DNA of 64,000 nt from Vibrio taketomensis (GCF_009938165.1 NZ_AP019650.1:124001-188000), one strand, 5' to 3'. Shown: positions 26,208-36,054, counted from the first letter of the stretch. Numbers and translations: made by a program. Notes: a model not told the origin generated them from the sequence alone.

Positions 26208-29200
26208 ATGTTTACAGCAACAGATGTGTTGAACGCGGAATTTATTGAGCAGCCGCTTGATAAATTGTGGGCGTTAATCTCGCCACTCTATATGGTGGAC
26301 GAATCCCAATGGTTGGCTGAGCTTCTGCCATTAGCCACGCCAACTGAGCAAGAGAAAGCGCAAATCGCGCTGGAAACCTCAAAACTGATTGCCGCCATTC
26401 GCGCGGACAAAAAATCCGTTCAGATGATCGATGCTTTATTGCTTGAGTACAGCTTGGATACTCAAGAAGGCATTTTATTGATGTGCTTGGCTGAAGCCTT
26501 AATGCGCATACCGGATACACAAACAGCGGATGCACTTATTCGCGATAAACTTTCGGCGGCGGATTGGCAATCTCACCTTAAAAATTCTGATTCGGTATTT
26601 GTTAACGCGTCAACCTGGGGATTGATGATCACAGGCAAGGTGGTCGGTCTGGAATCAACGACAACGCCGAGTCCAAGCCAAGCAATCAATCGTTTGGTGA
26701 ACAAGCTGTCTGAACCTGTGATTCGTAGCGCGATGCATCAAGCGATGAAAATCATGGGGCATCAATTTGTTTTGGGCCGCACGATAGAAGAAGCGCAGAA
26801 AAATGGTCACGCGAAACGTAGCAACGGTTTTACTTATTCCTACGATATGTTGGGTGAAGCGGCGCTAACCGCGGCGGATGCGAACAAATATTTTAAAGAC
26901 TACCTAATGGCGATTGAAGCGGTGGGGCGTGACTTAGCCGTCAATCCAACCGGGCAAGCGCCGTCGGTGTCGATCAAACTTTCTGCTTTACATCCGCGTT
27001 ATGAAGTGGCGAACCAATCCCGTGTGATGACGGAGTTACATGACACTTTACTGCAACTGTTAATTCGAGCCAGAGAGCTAGATGTTGCCATCACCATTGA
27101 TGCAGAAGAAGCGGATCGTCTAGAACTGTCACTAAAGTTATTCGCTAAGTTATTTGGACACTCAGCAGTTAAAGGATGGGGCAAGTTTGGGCTCGTAATT
27201 CAGGCTTACTCTAAGCGTGCACTACCGGTGTTACTCTGGTTGAATCGCCTCGCACAATTACAAGGTGATGTGATCCCTTTGCGTTTAGTGAAAGGAGCTT
27301 ATTGGGACAGTGAGATCAAATGGTCGCAGCAAGCGGGCTATCGTAATTACCCAGTTTATACGCGCAAAGAATCGACGGATGTGGCTTACCTAGCATGCGC
27401 TCGCTTCCTTTTAAGTGATGGTGTGCGTGGTCATATTTACCCGCAATTTGCTAGCCATAATGCACAAACGGTGACCGCGATTGCCCAAATGGCAACGCAT
27501 CGAGATTTTGAATTTCAACGTCTGCATGGGATGGGCGAAGCGCTCTATGACCATGTCATGGCGACTTATAAGCAGCCAGTGCGAATTTATGCGCCGGTGG
27601 GCAGCCACAAAGATCTCTTACCTTATTTAGTGCGTCGTTTATTGGAAAACGGTGCCAATAGCTCTTTTGTTCATCGCTTGGTTGACGCTCGTTGTCCGAT
27701 AGAGAGTTTGACCTCTCACCCTGTGGATGAACTCGGCAGCTATGCTCAAATGAGTAATGCTGCGATTCCGTTGCCTCTAGATATCTTTACTGAGCGTCGC
27801 AATTCTCTTGGTATTAATATTGATATTGCAAGCGAAGCTCAGCCGTTTGAAGCGCAGATTAGCAAATGGATGGAGCATCAATGGCGTGCTGCCAGCGTTA
27901 TTAATGGTGAGTCAAATTACGAAAGCATGATCAAGGAAAGCGGCGAAGTATATACGGTGACTGCGCCTTATGACCGCCGTATCGTCGTAGGTACTTCGGT
28001 TGATGCACTGCTTGATCATGTTTCCGCAGCCCTCGATGTCGCAGCTCAGTCTTTTGACCTCTGGAGTCAGCGTTCGTTTAGTGAGCGTGCCAAGCCATTA
28101 GAAGCGTTAGCGAATCTGCTTGAAGACAATCTCGCGGAATTGGTGGCGTTATGTCATAAAGAAGCAGGCAAAACCATTCACGATGCGATTGATGAAGTGC
28201 GTGAAGCGGTCGATTTTTGCCGTTTTTATGCCAAACAAGAAGCAGCGCTAGCTGCGCTGACGTTAACCGGCTTTGATGGCAAAGAGCGAACCATGCAGCG
28301 CCAAGCGCGCGGCGTTTTTGTTTGCATCAGCCCATGGAATTTCCCGCTTGCGATTTTTCTTGGCCAAGTGACTGCAGCGCTAGTCGCTGGTAATACTGTC
28401 GTTGCAAAACCGGCGGCACAAACCAGTTTGATTGCGACGCGAGCGGTCGAGTTAATGCTTGAAGCAGGCTTCCCAAGTGGCGTAATTCAGCTCGTTATCG
28501 GCGGGGCTGAAGTAGGCGCGGCACTAACCGCAAATACTGCCATTGCTGGGGTTGCATTTACAGGTTCAACACCAACCGCTCAGCATATTAACCGCTCATT
28601 AGCCAAACGCGATACAAACCCGGTGCCGCTGATCGCGGAAACTGGTGGTCAAAACGCGATGATCGTTGACAGTACCGCGCTCCCTGAACAAGTCGTACGC
28701 GATGTTATTCGTTCGGCTTTTGCCTCTGCGGGACAGCGTTGCAGCGCATTGCGAGTCCTATATGTACAAGAGGATATCGCAGATCGGATTATTCGTCTGA
28801 TTCATGGTGCAATGGAAGAGCTGTCTGTCGGCATGCCCTATCTACATTCTACGGATGTTGGCCCAGTCATTGATGCGCAAGCTAAACACAAGCTAGAGCA
28901 ACATATTGAGCGAATGGCCAGCCAATACAAAACTGTGGCGCAGTTAACCTTTAGTGATGAATGTGCACACGGTGATTTTGTGGCGCCATGTGCATTTGAA
29001 ATTGATGACATTCGCGCGCTGAATGAAGAGCAGTTTGGTCCGATTTTACATATCGTGCGCTATCACGCGTCGGATTTACCACAGGTGGTCGCGCAGATTA
29101 ATCAAACTGGTTACGGATTAACTCTGGGTATTCATAGCCGCAATGAGACGACATATCGCTGGATAGAAAAGCATGCTCGAGTGGGGAATAGCTACATCAA

Positions 29201-29339
29201 TCGCGACCAAGTTGGTGCGGTCGTAGGTGTTCAACCATTTGGTGGTCAGGGGCTTTCCGGTACCGGACCAAAAGCGGGTGGCCCGCATTATCTGTTTAGT
29301 TTCACTCGTAGTGTTTTCGTACAAGCAGGGGAGGCGTGA
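26208..29339 (+). CDS. putA: Bifunctional proline dehydrogenase / delta-1-pyrroline-5-carboxylate dehydrogenase
   Basis: This 1043-residue two-step enzyme oxidises proline to glutamate using FAD and NAD+. The N-terminal half holds the proline dehydrogenase barrel (SIKLSALHPRYE, RLVKGAYWDSEI, the YAPVGSHKDLLPYLVRRLLENG region). The C-terminal half is an aldehyde dehydrogenase with NFPLAIFLGQ, Glu in LIAETGGQN and the nucleophile Cys in ASAGQRCSALR. There is no N-terminal ribbon-helix-helix domain, so it is not self-repressing, which fits the separate AraC regulator. It also lacks the C-terminal domain of long PutAs; that domain appears to be encoded by the next gene. Confidence 0.95.
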   Translation: MFTATDVLNAEFIEQPLDKLWALISPLYMVDESQWLAELLPLATPTEQEKAQIALETSKLIAAIRADKKSVQMIDALLLEYSLDTQEGILLMCLAEALMRIPDTQTADALIRDKLSAADWQSHLKNSDSVFVNASTWGLMITGKVVGLESTTTPSPSQAINRLVNKLSEPVIRSAMHQAMKIMGHQFVLGRTIEEAQKNGHAKRSNGFTYSYDMLGEAALTAADANKYFKDYLMAIEAVGRDLAVNPTGQAPSVSIKLSALHPRYEVANQSRVMTELHDTLLQLLIRARELDVAITIDAEEADRLELSLKLFAKLFGHSAVKGWGKFGLVIQAYSKRALPVLLWLNRLAQLQGDVIPLRLVKGAYWDSEIKWSQQAGYRNYPVYTRKESTDVAYLACARFLLSDGVRGHIYPQFASHNAQTVTAIAQMATHRDFEFQRLHGMGEALYDHVMATYKQPVRIYAPVGSHKDLLPYLVRRLLENGANSSFVHRLVDARCPIESLTSHPVDELGSYAQMSNAAIPLPLDIFTERRNSLGINIDIASEAQPFEAQISKWMEHQWRAASVINGESNYESMIKESGEVYTVTAPYDRRIVVGTSVDALLDHVSAALDVAAQSFDLWSQRSFSERAKPLEALANLLEDNLAELVALCHKEAGKTIHDAIDEVREAVDFCRFYAKQEAALAALTLTGFDGKERTMQRQARGVFVCISPWNFPLAIFLGQVTAALVAGNTVVAKPAAQTSLIATRAVELMLEAGFPSGVIQLVIGGAEVGAALTANTAIAGVAFTGSTPTAQHINRSLAKRDTNPVPLIAETGGQNAMIVDSTALPEQVVRDVIRSAFASAGQRCSALRVLYVQEDIADRIIRLIHGAMEELSVGMPYLHSTDVGPVIDAQAKHKLEQHIERMASQYKTVAQLTFSDECAHGDFVAPCAFEIDDIRALNEEQFGPILHIVRYHASDLPQVVAQINQTGYGLTLGIHSRNETTYRWIEKHARVGNSYINRDQVGAVVGVQPFGGQGLSGTGPKAGGPHYLFSFTRSVFVQAGEA

Positions 29340-29341
29340 TC

Positions 29342-30034
29342 ATGGCCCATCAAGTAGTGAGTTTTTCTAACGCCTATTCTGCTTGGGAAAACTGGAATCT
29401 GACTGACTTTGACTCAAAAATTGACGGTTTACTGTCGCTGAAAAATGCGATGAGCGAATCTCAATATTCCGCGGTGATTGGTTTTCACATCGAACAGGCG
29501 GCAAATTTGTTGTCTTTAACGCACGAGTTAGTAGGTCCAACCGGTGAAAGCAACGAGCTGTATACCTCAGGTCGCGGCGTGAGTTTACTGGTGGTCGAAA
29601 ATAACAGCGAAGCTGCGCGACTCGCGGCTTTAGCGCAATGTGTTGCGGCATTAGTCGCTGGAAATAGTGTGGTGATGTGTAGCGATGATGTTGAGTTTAC
29701 TCAGCAACTTGACGCTGCTTATCAGCAATCATCTTTGCCAACCAATGTCCTTCATTTTACATCTTTAGAAGCTTCACAACAGTTGCTGGAGTCGGATGTA
29801 CGAGTGGTGGGTTTTGTTGGCACACAAGTAGGGGAGCGTAAGCTTAATCAAGTATTAGCATCGCGCACGGGTAGCATTGTTAGATTCGTCTCTGAGACAG
29901 ATTTAACTCATTTGACATCGGTGCACGATCCTCATCTCTCGCTACAGTTCATTACTGAGCGAACCAGAACAATAAATATAACAGCAGTGGGTGGTAATGC
30001 GACGCTATTAGGGGCTTTGGACGCGGGTAAATAG
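29342..30034 (+). CDS. Separately encoded PutA C-terminal (ALDH-fold) domain protein
   Basis: This 230-residue protein resembles the non-catalytic C-terminal domain of long PutAs. The GRGVSLLVVENNSEAARLAAL region mimics the ALDH nucleotide-binding fold, VVGFVGTQVGER parallels the ALDH FTGS motif, and the tail ERTRTINITAVGGN is the conserved PutA C-terminal motif. No ALDH catalytic Cys is in place. A GTG at 29336 lies inside the GGGGAGG site, so the ATG at 29342 is the start, two bases after putA stops. In long PutAs this domain covers the substrate-channelling tunnel; the same job in trans is inferred. Databases may label it a P5C dehydrogenase. Confidence 0.8.
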   Translation: MAHQVVSFSNAYSAWENWNLTDFDSKIDGLLSLKNAMSESQYSAVIGFHIEQAANLLSLTHELVGPTGESNELYTSGRGVSLLVVENNSEAARLAALAQCVAALVAGNSVVMCSDDVEFTQQLDAAYQQSSLPTNVLHFTSLEASQQLLESDVRVVGFVGTQVGERKLNQVLASRTGSIVRFVSETDLTHLTSVHDPHLSLQFITERTRTINITAVGGNATLLGALDAGK

Positions 30035-30126
30035 CGGCTTCAGGCTAGCGCGCACACTCAACCATTTTCTAAGGGGCCACGGAGGAGAACCCGCGAAAAT
30101 GGCGTTTTTACTAAGAGGAAAATCAA

Positions 30127-31617
30127 ATGGAAAATAGCTTTGCTATTACAACCACGTTTATCGTTTACTTACTGGTCATGTTGGCGATTGGCGTCTTTGC
30201 TTATTTGCGAACGAAAAACTCGACCGACTACTTTCTAGGCGGTAGAACACTAGGGCCTTGGCCTGCGGCGCTTTCTGCGGGAGCATCAGACATGAGTGGC
30301 TGGCTACTTTTAGGCCTTCCAGGTTATGCGTATGCTGCAGGCATCGAAGCGATCTGGATTGCAGGTGGCTTATTAGTTGGGACATGGGCAAACTGGTTAG
30401 TTAGCGCTAAACGCCTACGTACATATAGTATCACGACAGAATCGTTGACGATTCCAGAGTACTTCTCGCGTCGCTTTAAGGATAATTCAAACCTAATTCA
30501 AACCATTTCAGCGTTCTTTATTTTGCTGTTTTTCCTTTTCTATACCAGTTCAGGTCTGGTTGCTGGTGGTAAGTTGTTTGAAACTGTATTTGGTTTGGAG
30601 TATTCAACCGCAGTGATTATCGGCACCTTATGTGTTGTATCTTACACGCTTTTTGGTGGTTTCCTTGCTGTATCTTGGACTGATTTGGTTCAAGGATTGT
30701 TGATGGCTGCGGCACTGATGATTGTGCCGATTGCAACGATGCAGGGCGGTTTCGGTGATGTTGTTGATCAGTTAGAAGCTATTAACCCGCAACTACTCAC
30801 GTTATTTAATAATGCAGAAGGCCAACCTCTTTCTGCAATCGCGATTATCTCGTTAGTTGCTTGGGGCTTGGGCTATTTTGGTCAGCCACATATCCTAGCG
30901 CGCTTTAAAGCGACACGTAGCAATAAAGATCTGACAACTGCGCGTCGTATTGCCGTGGTTTGGACTGGTCTATCGATGCTTGGTGCGCTGATGGTGGGCG
31001 TTGTTGGTTTGATTTACGTTCACAATACGGGCAGCGTGTCACTTGATGATGGCGAAAAAATCTTCATGATCTTAGTTAACGCTATGTTCCATCCAGTGGT
31101 CGCAGGTATTTTACTCGCTGCCATTTTGGCGGCAATCATGAGTACCGCTGATTCACAACTGTTGGTCTCTTCATCTGCACTGGCAGAAGATTTTTATAAA
31201 CAAGTCTTCAAAAAAGATGCAAGCTCAGATGAGATTGTAATGGTAGGTCGTATCGCGGTGATCGTGATTTCTTTGATTGCGCTATTCCTTGCAATGTCTC
31301 CTGATAGTTCAGTACTTGGTCTTGTTTCTTACGCATGGGCAGGATTCGGTGCCGCATTTGGCCCTGCAATGGTTCTGAGCCTTTATTGGGCGGGCATGAA
31401 CCGTAATGGTGCGTTAGCGGGTATTATCGTGGGCGGTGTAACCATTGTGGTATGGAAGCAATTGACTGGCGGTTGGTTTGATATGTATGAAATCGTCCCG
31501 GGAATTATCTTCTCAACCATCGCGATTGTTGTTGTGAGTATGGTTACTGGCGGACCAAACCAAGAAGTACAACAGCTACACAAAGATTTCGAAAAGAAAC
31601 TAGTAGAACTCGACTAA
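30127..31617 (+). CDS. putP: Na+/proline symporter PutP
   Basis: This 496-residue inner-membrane protein of the sodium:solute symporter family has about 13 transmembrane helices. The N-terminal YFLGGRTLGPWPAALSAGASD and SGWLLLGLPG segments and the AAIMSTADSQLLVSSSALAEDF motif are characteristic of PutP and carry Na+ and proline ligands. It supplies proline for PutA and may support osmotic adaptation. GAGG precedes the ATG. The 92-base gap to the previous gene has no terminator, so it is probably part of the put operon. Confidence 0.95.
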   Translation: MENSFAITTTFIVYLLVMLAIGVFAYLRTKNSTDYFLGGRTLGPWPAALSAGASDMSGWLLLGLPGYAYAAGIEAIWIAGGLLVGTWANWLVSAKRLRTYSITTESLTIPEYFSRRFKDNSNLIQTISAFFILLFFLFYTSSGLVAGGKLFETVFGLEYSTAVIIGTLCVVSYTLFGGFLAVSWTDLVQGLLMAAALMIVPIATMQGGFGDVVDQLEAINPQLLTLFNNAEGQPLSAIAIISLVAWGLGYFGQPHILARFKATRSNKDLTTARRIAVVWTGLSMLGALMVGVVGLIYVHNTGSVSLDDGEKIFMILVNAMFHPVVAGILLAAILAAIMSTADSQLLVSSSALAEDFYKQVFKKDASSDEIVMVGRIAVIVISLIALFLAMSPDSSVLGLVSYAWAGFGAAFGPAMVLSLYWAGMNRNGALAGIIVGGVTIVVWKQLTGGWFDMYEIVPGIIFSTIAIVVVSMVTGGPNQEVQQLHKDFEKKLVELD

Positions 31618-31642
31618 TTGATAGTTTTAATTTTTGCGAGCT

Positions 31643-31670
31643 AACTCAGCCCTCTTAGGAGGGCTGAGTT
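31643..31670 (+). terminator. Terminator of the put operon
   Basis: A perfect 12-base stem (AACTCAGCCCTC with GAGGGCTGAGTT) and four-base loop lie about 25 bases after the putP stop. The following T-tract is weak. Confidence 0.7.
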
Positions 31671-31790
31671 GTATTGGCGCATTCAATTTTATGCTGTGTC
31701 ACATTTTTTAGACAAAAACTTCATATTAGGGAACTTCAAGTTTATAAATGTGTCCACTGAATGGACACCTGAACACGCGAGGAGAAAGAG

Positions 31791-32018
31791 ATGCCACAAA
31801 TGTACTGCGACTGCTGCCATAAAACGACAGCCCACAAAGTTTTATTAAAGCGCTGCGATAGCGAAAAGGTATCTCTGGTGCGTTCATTTGTGAGTTTTTT
31901 TGCCACAGTTCTTCAAGGTGACCATTACGTTAAAATGGAAAAACAATATTATTGCCGTGGCTGTAATCATCAATCCATTCCAGCACCAACTGCAATATCC
32001 AATATTAAAGCCGCGTAG
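31791..32018 (+). CDS. Small zinc-ribbon-like hypothetical protein
   Basis: This 75-residue basic protein has cysteine pairs typical of a zinc ribbon: CDCC near the N-terminus (residues 6-9) and CRGC at about residues 55-58, separated by a stretch with several aromatic and basic residues. I do not recognise a named family. The start is well supported by GAGGAG seven bases before the ATG, and a strong terminator follows. It is a single gene between putP and a convergent DUF445 gene; a nucleic-acid or protein-binding role is only inference. Confidence 0.7.
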   Translation: MPQMYCDCCHKTTAHKVLLKRCDSEKVSLVRSFVSFFATVLQGDHYVKMEKQYYCRGCNHQSIPAPTAISNIKAA

Positions 32019-32035
32019 TTTTAATCTAGATGAAC

Positions 32036-32063
32036 AAAAAGCGAGCCATGATGGCTCGCTTTT
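32036..32063. terminator. Bidirectional terminator
   Basis: An 11-base perfect stem (AAAGCGAGCCA with TGGCTCGCTTT) with a three-base loop lies between convergent genes. Confidence 0.85.
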
Positions 32064-32088
32064 ACGTTGTTAGGTAGGGTTTTGTTAC

Positions 32089-32793
32089 TTAACTAATAAG
32101 TGCAGAAATGACCCCAATCACACCACCAAATACACCGCCCCAAACCACTAGCCAGCCAAGGTGTTCTTTGATCATGGTTTGCACCATCTCTTTCACTAGC
32201 TGCGGAGTCAGTTCGTTTAAACGTTGATCGATGATATTTTCGATATTGACTTTGATTTCATCCATCATCGCTGGCGCTTCAAGTTGCTCTTTCAACGCTT
32301 GTTTGACGTTGTCACTTTGGCTGATTTCAATCACCGATTGCTGCATCTTTTCAACAAATGGTTGTTTTAGCGGTTGTAGTGCCTCGGTGCCACCAAACAT
32401 TGCCAACATGCCACCAAACGGTGAGTTAGCAATCACTTCAACGAGTGAATCAAACGTTGGGTTGAAATCGACGTTGGCAATCACTGGCTCAAGGTTGAGC
32501 GTTTTACCGCTGCTCATCTCTTTACTTAGGAACTTGTCGATATTGGTGTCATTAAAGAACTGTTCCATCATCAGTTGTTTGATCGCGCGCTTGAATTCTT
32601 CAAAGCGTGCTGGAATAACACCTGAACCGTATAAACCCGGTACTTTCTCAAACAGCATATGAATCGCTAACCAGTTAGTGATCGCTCCAGAGAAGGCGAA
32701 CAAGCCTGCGTAGTATGCCAGTTCGTTGTTAGATGCATGGCCGCCAGCCAGTAATGCAAGCGCCACAATATTCGTGAGTAGACTTTTGTTCAT
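32089..32793 (-). CDS. DUF445 family membrane protein
   Basis: This 234-residue protein has hydrophobic helices at both ends. The N-terminal helices run to about residue 50 and contain the family's SGAITNWLAIHMLFE segment, followed by GVIPARFEEFKRAI. The C-terminal helix is WLVVWGGVFGGVIGVISAL. A helical, amphipathic middle lies on one side of the membrane. DUF445 proteins have no settled function. The open frame runs 19 codons further upstream into the terminator of the next gene, so I chose the ATG at 32793 (MNKSLLTNIV); its ribosome-binding site is weak. Confidence 0.75.
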   Translation of the reverse strand: MNKSLLTNIVALALLAGGHASNNELAYYAGLFAFSGAITNWLAIHMLFEKVPGLYGSGVIPARFEEFKRAIKQLMMEQFFNDTNIDKFLSKEMSSGKTLNLEPVIANVDFNPTFDSLVEVIANSPFGGMLAMFGGTEALQPLKQPFVEKMQQSVIEISQSDNVKQALKEQLEAPAMMDEIKVNIENIIDQRLNELTPQLVKEMVQTMIKEHLGWLVVWGGVFGGVIGVISALIS

Positions 32794-32848
32794 AAGTAGT
32801 CGTCGATAAAAAACAATGCGCGCAAGTATACCCAACCTGTTGTCATGC

Positions 32849-32874
32849 AAAAAGCCCCCTTTTACAGGGGGCTT
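32849..32874 (-). terminator. Terminator of the ABC exporter gene
   Basis: An eight-base stem (AAGCCCCC with GGGGGCTT) and seven-base loop are followed on the minus strand by a run of five Ts. Confidence 0.8.
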
Positions 32875-32907
32875 GATAGGGTATCGATTACGGTAGGATA
32901 AAGTGAG

Positions 32908-34761
32908 TTAAGCGCTTTGCTGCTCTTGCTCTTCAGCGCCTAGGAAGCCACCGGTTTGATGCGCCCAAAGTTGGGCGTAGATACCTTGGTTTGCAATCAA
33001 CTCTTGATGGCTACCTTGTTCAACAACTTGCCCATGGTCGAGCACAATGAGGCGATCCATAGCGGCAATGGTTGATAAGCGGTGGGCGATAGCGATAACG
33101 GTTTTACCTTCCATTAGCTCATACAAGCTTTCTTGAATGGCCGCTTCAACTTCTGAGTCAAGTGCTGAAGTTGCTTCATCGAGAACCAACAGCGGAGCAT
33201 CTTTGAGTAGTACTCGTGATATAGCTACACGTTGACGTTGACCACCAGAGAGTTTCACACCTCTTTCACCAACTTGAGCATCGTAACCGACGTTTCCAAA
33301 TGGATCGCTTAACGTTTCGATAAATTCATGAGCATGGGCTTGCTTGGTGGCTCGTAACAGTTCTTCTTCACTCGCATCTGGTTTGCCGTAAAGAATGTTT
33401 TCACGGATAGAGCGGTGCAGTAATGAGGTATCTTGCGTCACCATGCCAATATTGCTGCGTAGCGATTCTTGAGTGACTTCAGAGATCACCTGACCATCAA
33501 TTTTGATTTGACCTTCTTCGACATCGTGGAAACGCAATAGCAAGTTAACCAGCGTTGATTTACCTGCGCCCGAACGGCCAACTAAACCGACTTTTTCACC
33601 CGGCTTGATATGTAGATTTAAGTTACTGATCACGCCTTTTTCTTTGTCACCGTAGTGGAAACTGACGTTATCAAACTCAATGCCGCCTTGATTGACGGTA
33701 AGCGGTAGTGCATTTGGTTTGTCTTGAATATCGATTGGTTTGGATAGCGTTTTCATCCCATCGACGACCGTACCCATGTTTTCAAATAGCGCACCGACTT
33801 CCCACATGATCCATTTCGACATGCCATTAATACGCAGCGCAAGACCGACTGCCACAGCGATTGCGCCAACCGAAATCATATTGCCCATCCATAGGTAGAT
33901 GGACAGTGCTGAGATAGCGAAAACTAATAGGTAGTTGGTAATTTCAACCGCAATATCAAAACCGGTGACCAAACGCATTTGGCGATACACGGTTTGTAAA
34001 AAGCCCTGCATACCTTCTTCTGCGTATTCGGTTTCACGTTGGCTGTGCGAGAACAGTTTTACAGTGGAGATGTTGGTATAGCTATCAACAATACGCCCTG
34101 TCATCAGTGAACGCGCATCCGCTTGCTCTGTCGCCACGTCTTTCAGCTTTGGTACAAAGTAAATTTGAATTGCAACGTAGGCGGCTAACCATGCCAACAT
34201 CGGGATCATTAAGCGCCAGTCTGCTTGGGCAAGCAGCACGATAATACTGGTGAAGTAGACGGTAACGTAAACAAATACATCCATCGTTTTCATGACAGTT
34301 TCACGCACGGCCAGTGCAGTTTGCATCACTTTTGTCGCCACACGACCCGCAAAGTCATCTTGATAGAAGTTAATGCTCTGGCGTAGCAGATAACGGTGTG
34401 CCAACCAGCGGATCGACATCGGGTAGTTACCAAGCAACATTTGATGCGTAATTAGCGAGTAGAGTGACACCAAAATTGGCATCACAACCAGGATCAGTAC
34501 CCCGTAAAAGATCAGTTCAGACTGGTTGTCTTGCAAAAAGGTCTCAGGATTACTGTTGGATAGCCAATCAACGAGGTCGCCCAAGGCGCCAAATAGCGCA
34601 ACTTCAACGATCGCGACAATCGTCGCCATAATCGACATGGCAATGAGTGGGATTTCGAAACCACGGGTGTAATACCGACAGAAGGCAAAGATACCTTGAG
34701 GTGGTTGCTGAGGCTCTTGCTCGGGAAAAGCTTGAGTAAAACTCTCAAATTTCTTAAACAT
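32908..34761 (-). CDS. ABC exporter, fused permease and ATPase (multidrug/lipid type)
   Basis: This 617-residue half-transporter has six transmembrane helices (about residues 35-330) and a C-terminal nucleotide-binding domain with Walker A GRSGAGKST, signature LSGGQRQR, Walker B LLVLDEATSALD and the H-loop IAHRLST. The architecture is that of homodimeric or heterodimeric type I exporters of drugs, lipids or peptides; substrate is not evident. It is a single gene with its own terminator. A tail rich in Glu/Gln follows the ATPase domain. No regulator or partner half-transporter is adjacent. Confidence 0.85.
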   Translation of the reverse strand: MFKKFESFTQAFPEQEPQQPPQGIFAFCRYYTRGFEIPLIAMSIMATIVAIVEVALFGALGDLVDWLSNSNPETFLQDNQSELIFYGVLILVVMPILVSLYSLITHQMLLGNYPMSIRWLAHRYLLRQSINFYQDDFAGRVATKVMQTALAVRETVMKTMDVFVYVTVYFTSIIVLLAQADWRLMIPMLAWLAAYVAIQIYFVPKLKDVATEQADARSLMTGRIVDSYTNISTVKLFSHSQRETEYAEEGMQGFLQTVYRQMRLVTGFDIAVEITNYLLVFAISALSIYLWMGNMISVGAIAVAVGLALRINGMSKWIMWEVGALFENMGTVVDGMKTLSKPIDIQDKPNALPLTVNQGGIEFDNVSFHYGDKEKGVISNLNLHIKPGEKVGLVGRSGAGKSTLVNLLLRFHDVEEGQIKIDGQVISEVTQESLRSNIGMVTQDTSLLHRSIRENILYGKPDASEEELLRATKQAHAHEFIETLSDPFGNVGYDAQVGERGVKLSGGQRQRVAISRVLLKDAPLLVLDEATSALDSEVEAAIQESLYELMEGKTVIAIAHRLSTIAAMDRLIVLDHGQVVEQGSHQELIANQGIYAQLWAHQTGGFLGAEEQEQQSA

Positions 34762-34970
34762 AGAAAGTCCTAGGCGCAGTCAAAGGTTAACGCAAAGATG
34801 CAGAGAAACAGCGCATGGTAAAAATTAAACTTAGCAAGGAATCAATAGAAGTAGGCAATGTTAACATCGCCGAGTCGAAGATTGGCATGCTGAGCGAGAA
34901 TTAGTTAGCTATGTTAACCTTTTGCTCGCCAAAATGTAACTGACTAATTGGTGGGGATTTTAGAGTTAAT

Positions 34971-34994
34971 AAAAAGGCCAGCGATGCTGGCCTT
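34971..34994 (-). terminator. Terminator of the DUF368 gene
   Basis: A nine-base perfect stem (AAGGCCAGC with GCTGGCCTT) with a three-base loop is followed on the minus strand by TTTTTATT. Confidence 0.85.
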
Positions 34995-35001
34995 GTCACA
35001 G

Positions 35002-35919
35002 TTAGTGTGTACGTTCTGCGTATTTTTCTAGTCCAAGTACCAGTAGGATTGCCGCACACATCATCACAATCGCGATGCCGAGTTGCGAAGGCTGATTAAA
35101 GATATGCTCAAACTCAAATGGTGTTAAGTTGTGTTGTACTAGCGGAACTTGCTCACCATGTGAGTTGGTACGCCATGAAACGGTTTCTTTCCATGGCCAG
35201 ATTTTTGGTAGCGTGCCAATCATTAAGCCAGTCAGGAACATTAAAGTCGTATCTCTAAAGCGTTTAAGTAGCCACGAAAGAACGTGTGAAAAACTTAGAA
35301 TACCGATAACACAACCCGTCAAGAATAACGCGATAATGGTGATGTCAAACGACTTCACCGCCCCAAGTACAGGGGTATACATGCCAATTAGAAGCAGAAT
35401 GAAACTGCCAGAAATACCTGGAAGAATCATGGCGCAGATAGCAATGGCACCAGCAATCACCACATTAATGTAAGTTGGTTCCATATGGAGCGGTTTTAAA
35501 ACAGTGATCGCGTAAGCAAACGCCACACCGAGTAATAAGAATACCCAGCGACTAATAGTTTTTTGGTCAACTTGTTTAAGGATATGGAACACTGACACCA
35601 AAATCAGACCAAAGAAGAAAGACCAAATAGGAATTGGGTGAGTAACCAACAACCATGAAATTAATTTGGCGAGAGTTGCAATGCTGGTAAATACCCCCGC
35701 AAATAATGCGATGAGAAATCCACCATTGATATGGTTGAATGCCGCTTTAATACCGCCTTGCTTCCAGACAGAGAACAGACTTGGGTTAATGCGTCGAATG
35801 CTTTCTAGTAGCGTATCGTAAATGCCAGTAATAAATGCAATGGTGCCGCCGGAAACACCAGGCACCACATCAGCAGCGCCCATTGCGATGCCTTTAAAAA
35901 AAGTACTTATATAATTCAT
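35002..35919 (-). CDS. DUF368 protein, probable undecaprenyl-phosphate translocase (PopT)
   Basis: This 305-residue polytopic inner-membrane protein has about eight to ten helices. The signatures MGAADVVPGVSGGTIAF near the N-terminus and MILPGISGSFILLLIGMY in the middle are the two inverted DUF368 motifs. DUF368 proteins recycle the lipid carrier undecaprenyl phosphate across the membrane for cell-wall synthesis. In V. cholerae the chromosome II member matters in alkaline, salty conditions. The frame extends 22 codons upstream, but MNYISTFFKGIAMG is the natural family start. It lies next to the PilZ gene, as I recall in V. cholerae. Confidence 0.85.
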   Translation of the reverse strand: MNYISTFFKGIAMGAADVVPGVSGGTIAFITGIYDTLLESIRRINPSLFSVWKQGGIKAAFNHINGGFLIALFAGVFTSIATLAKLISWLLVTHPIPIWSFFFGLILVSVFHILKQVDQKTISRWVFLLLGVAFAYAITVLKPLHMEPTYINVVIAGAIAICAMILPGISGSFILLLIGMYTPVLGAVKSFDITIIALFLTGCVIGILSFSHVLSWLLKRFRDTTLMFLTGLMIGTLPKIWPWKETVSWRTNSHGEQVPLVQHNLTPFEFEHIFNQPSQLGIAIVMMCAAILLVLGLEKYAERTH

Positions 35920-36054
35920 TTGCTTATACAACGAGTTAGAGTCGGTTGAGTATACCTTTGTTAGTGTGAAAAAATATCGACACACTCTGGCAACCTGCTT
36001 TGTTTTTGAGACTGATTACGCTTCGATGTTGGTCAAACAACATAACCCTCGGGA

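Noticed and set aside
30094..30112. Similarity between AAAATGGCGTTTTT before putP and the inverted repeat at 23597-23661
   Set aside because: Short, one-armed and without a matching partner; most likely chance.
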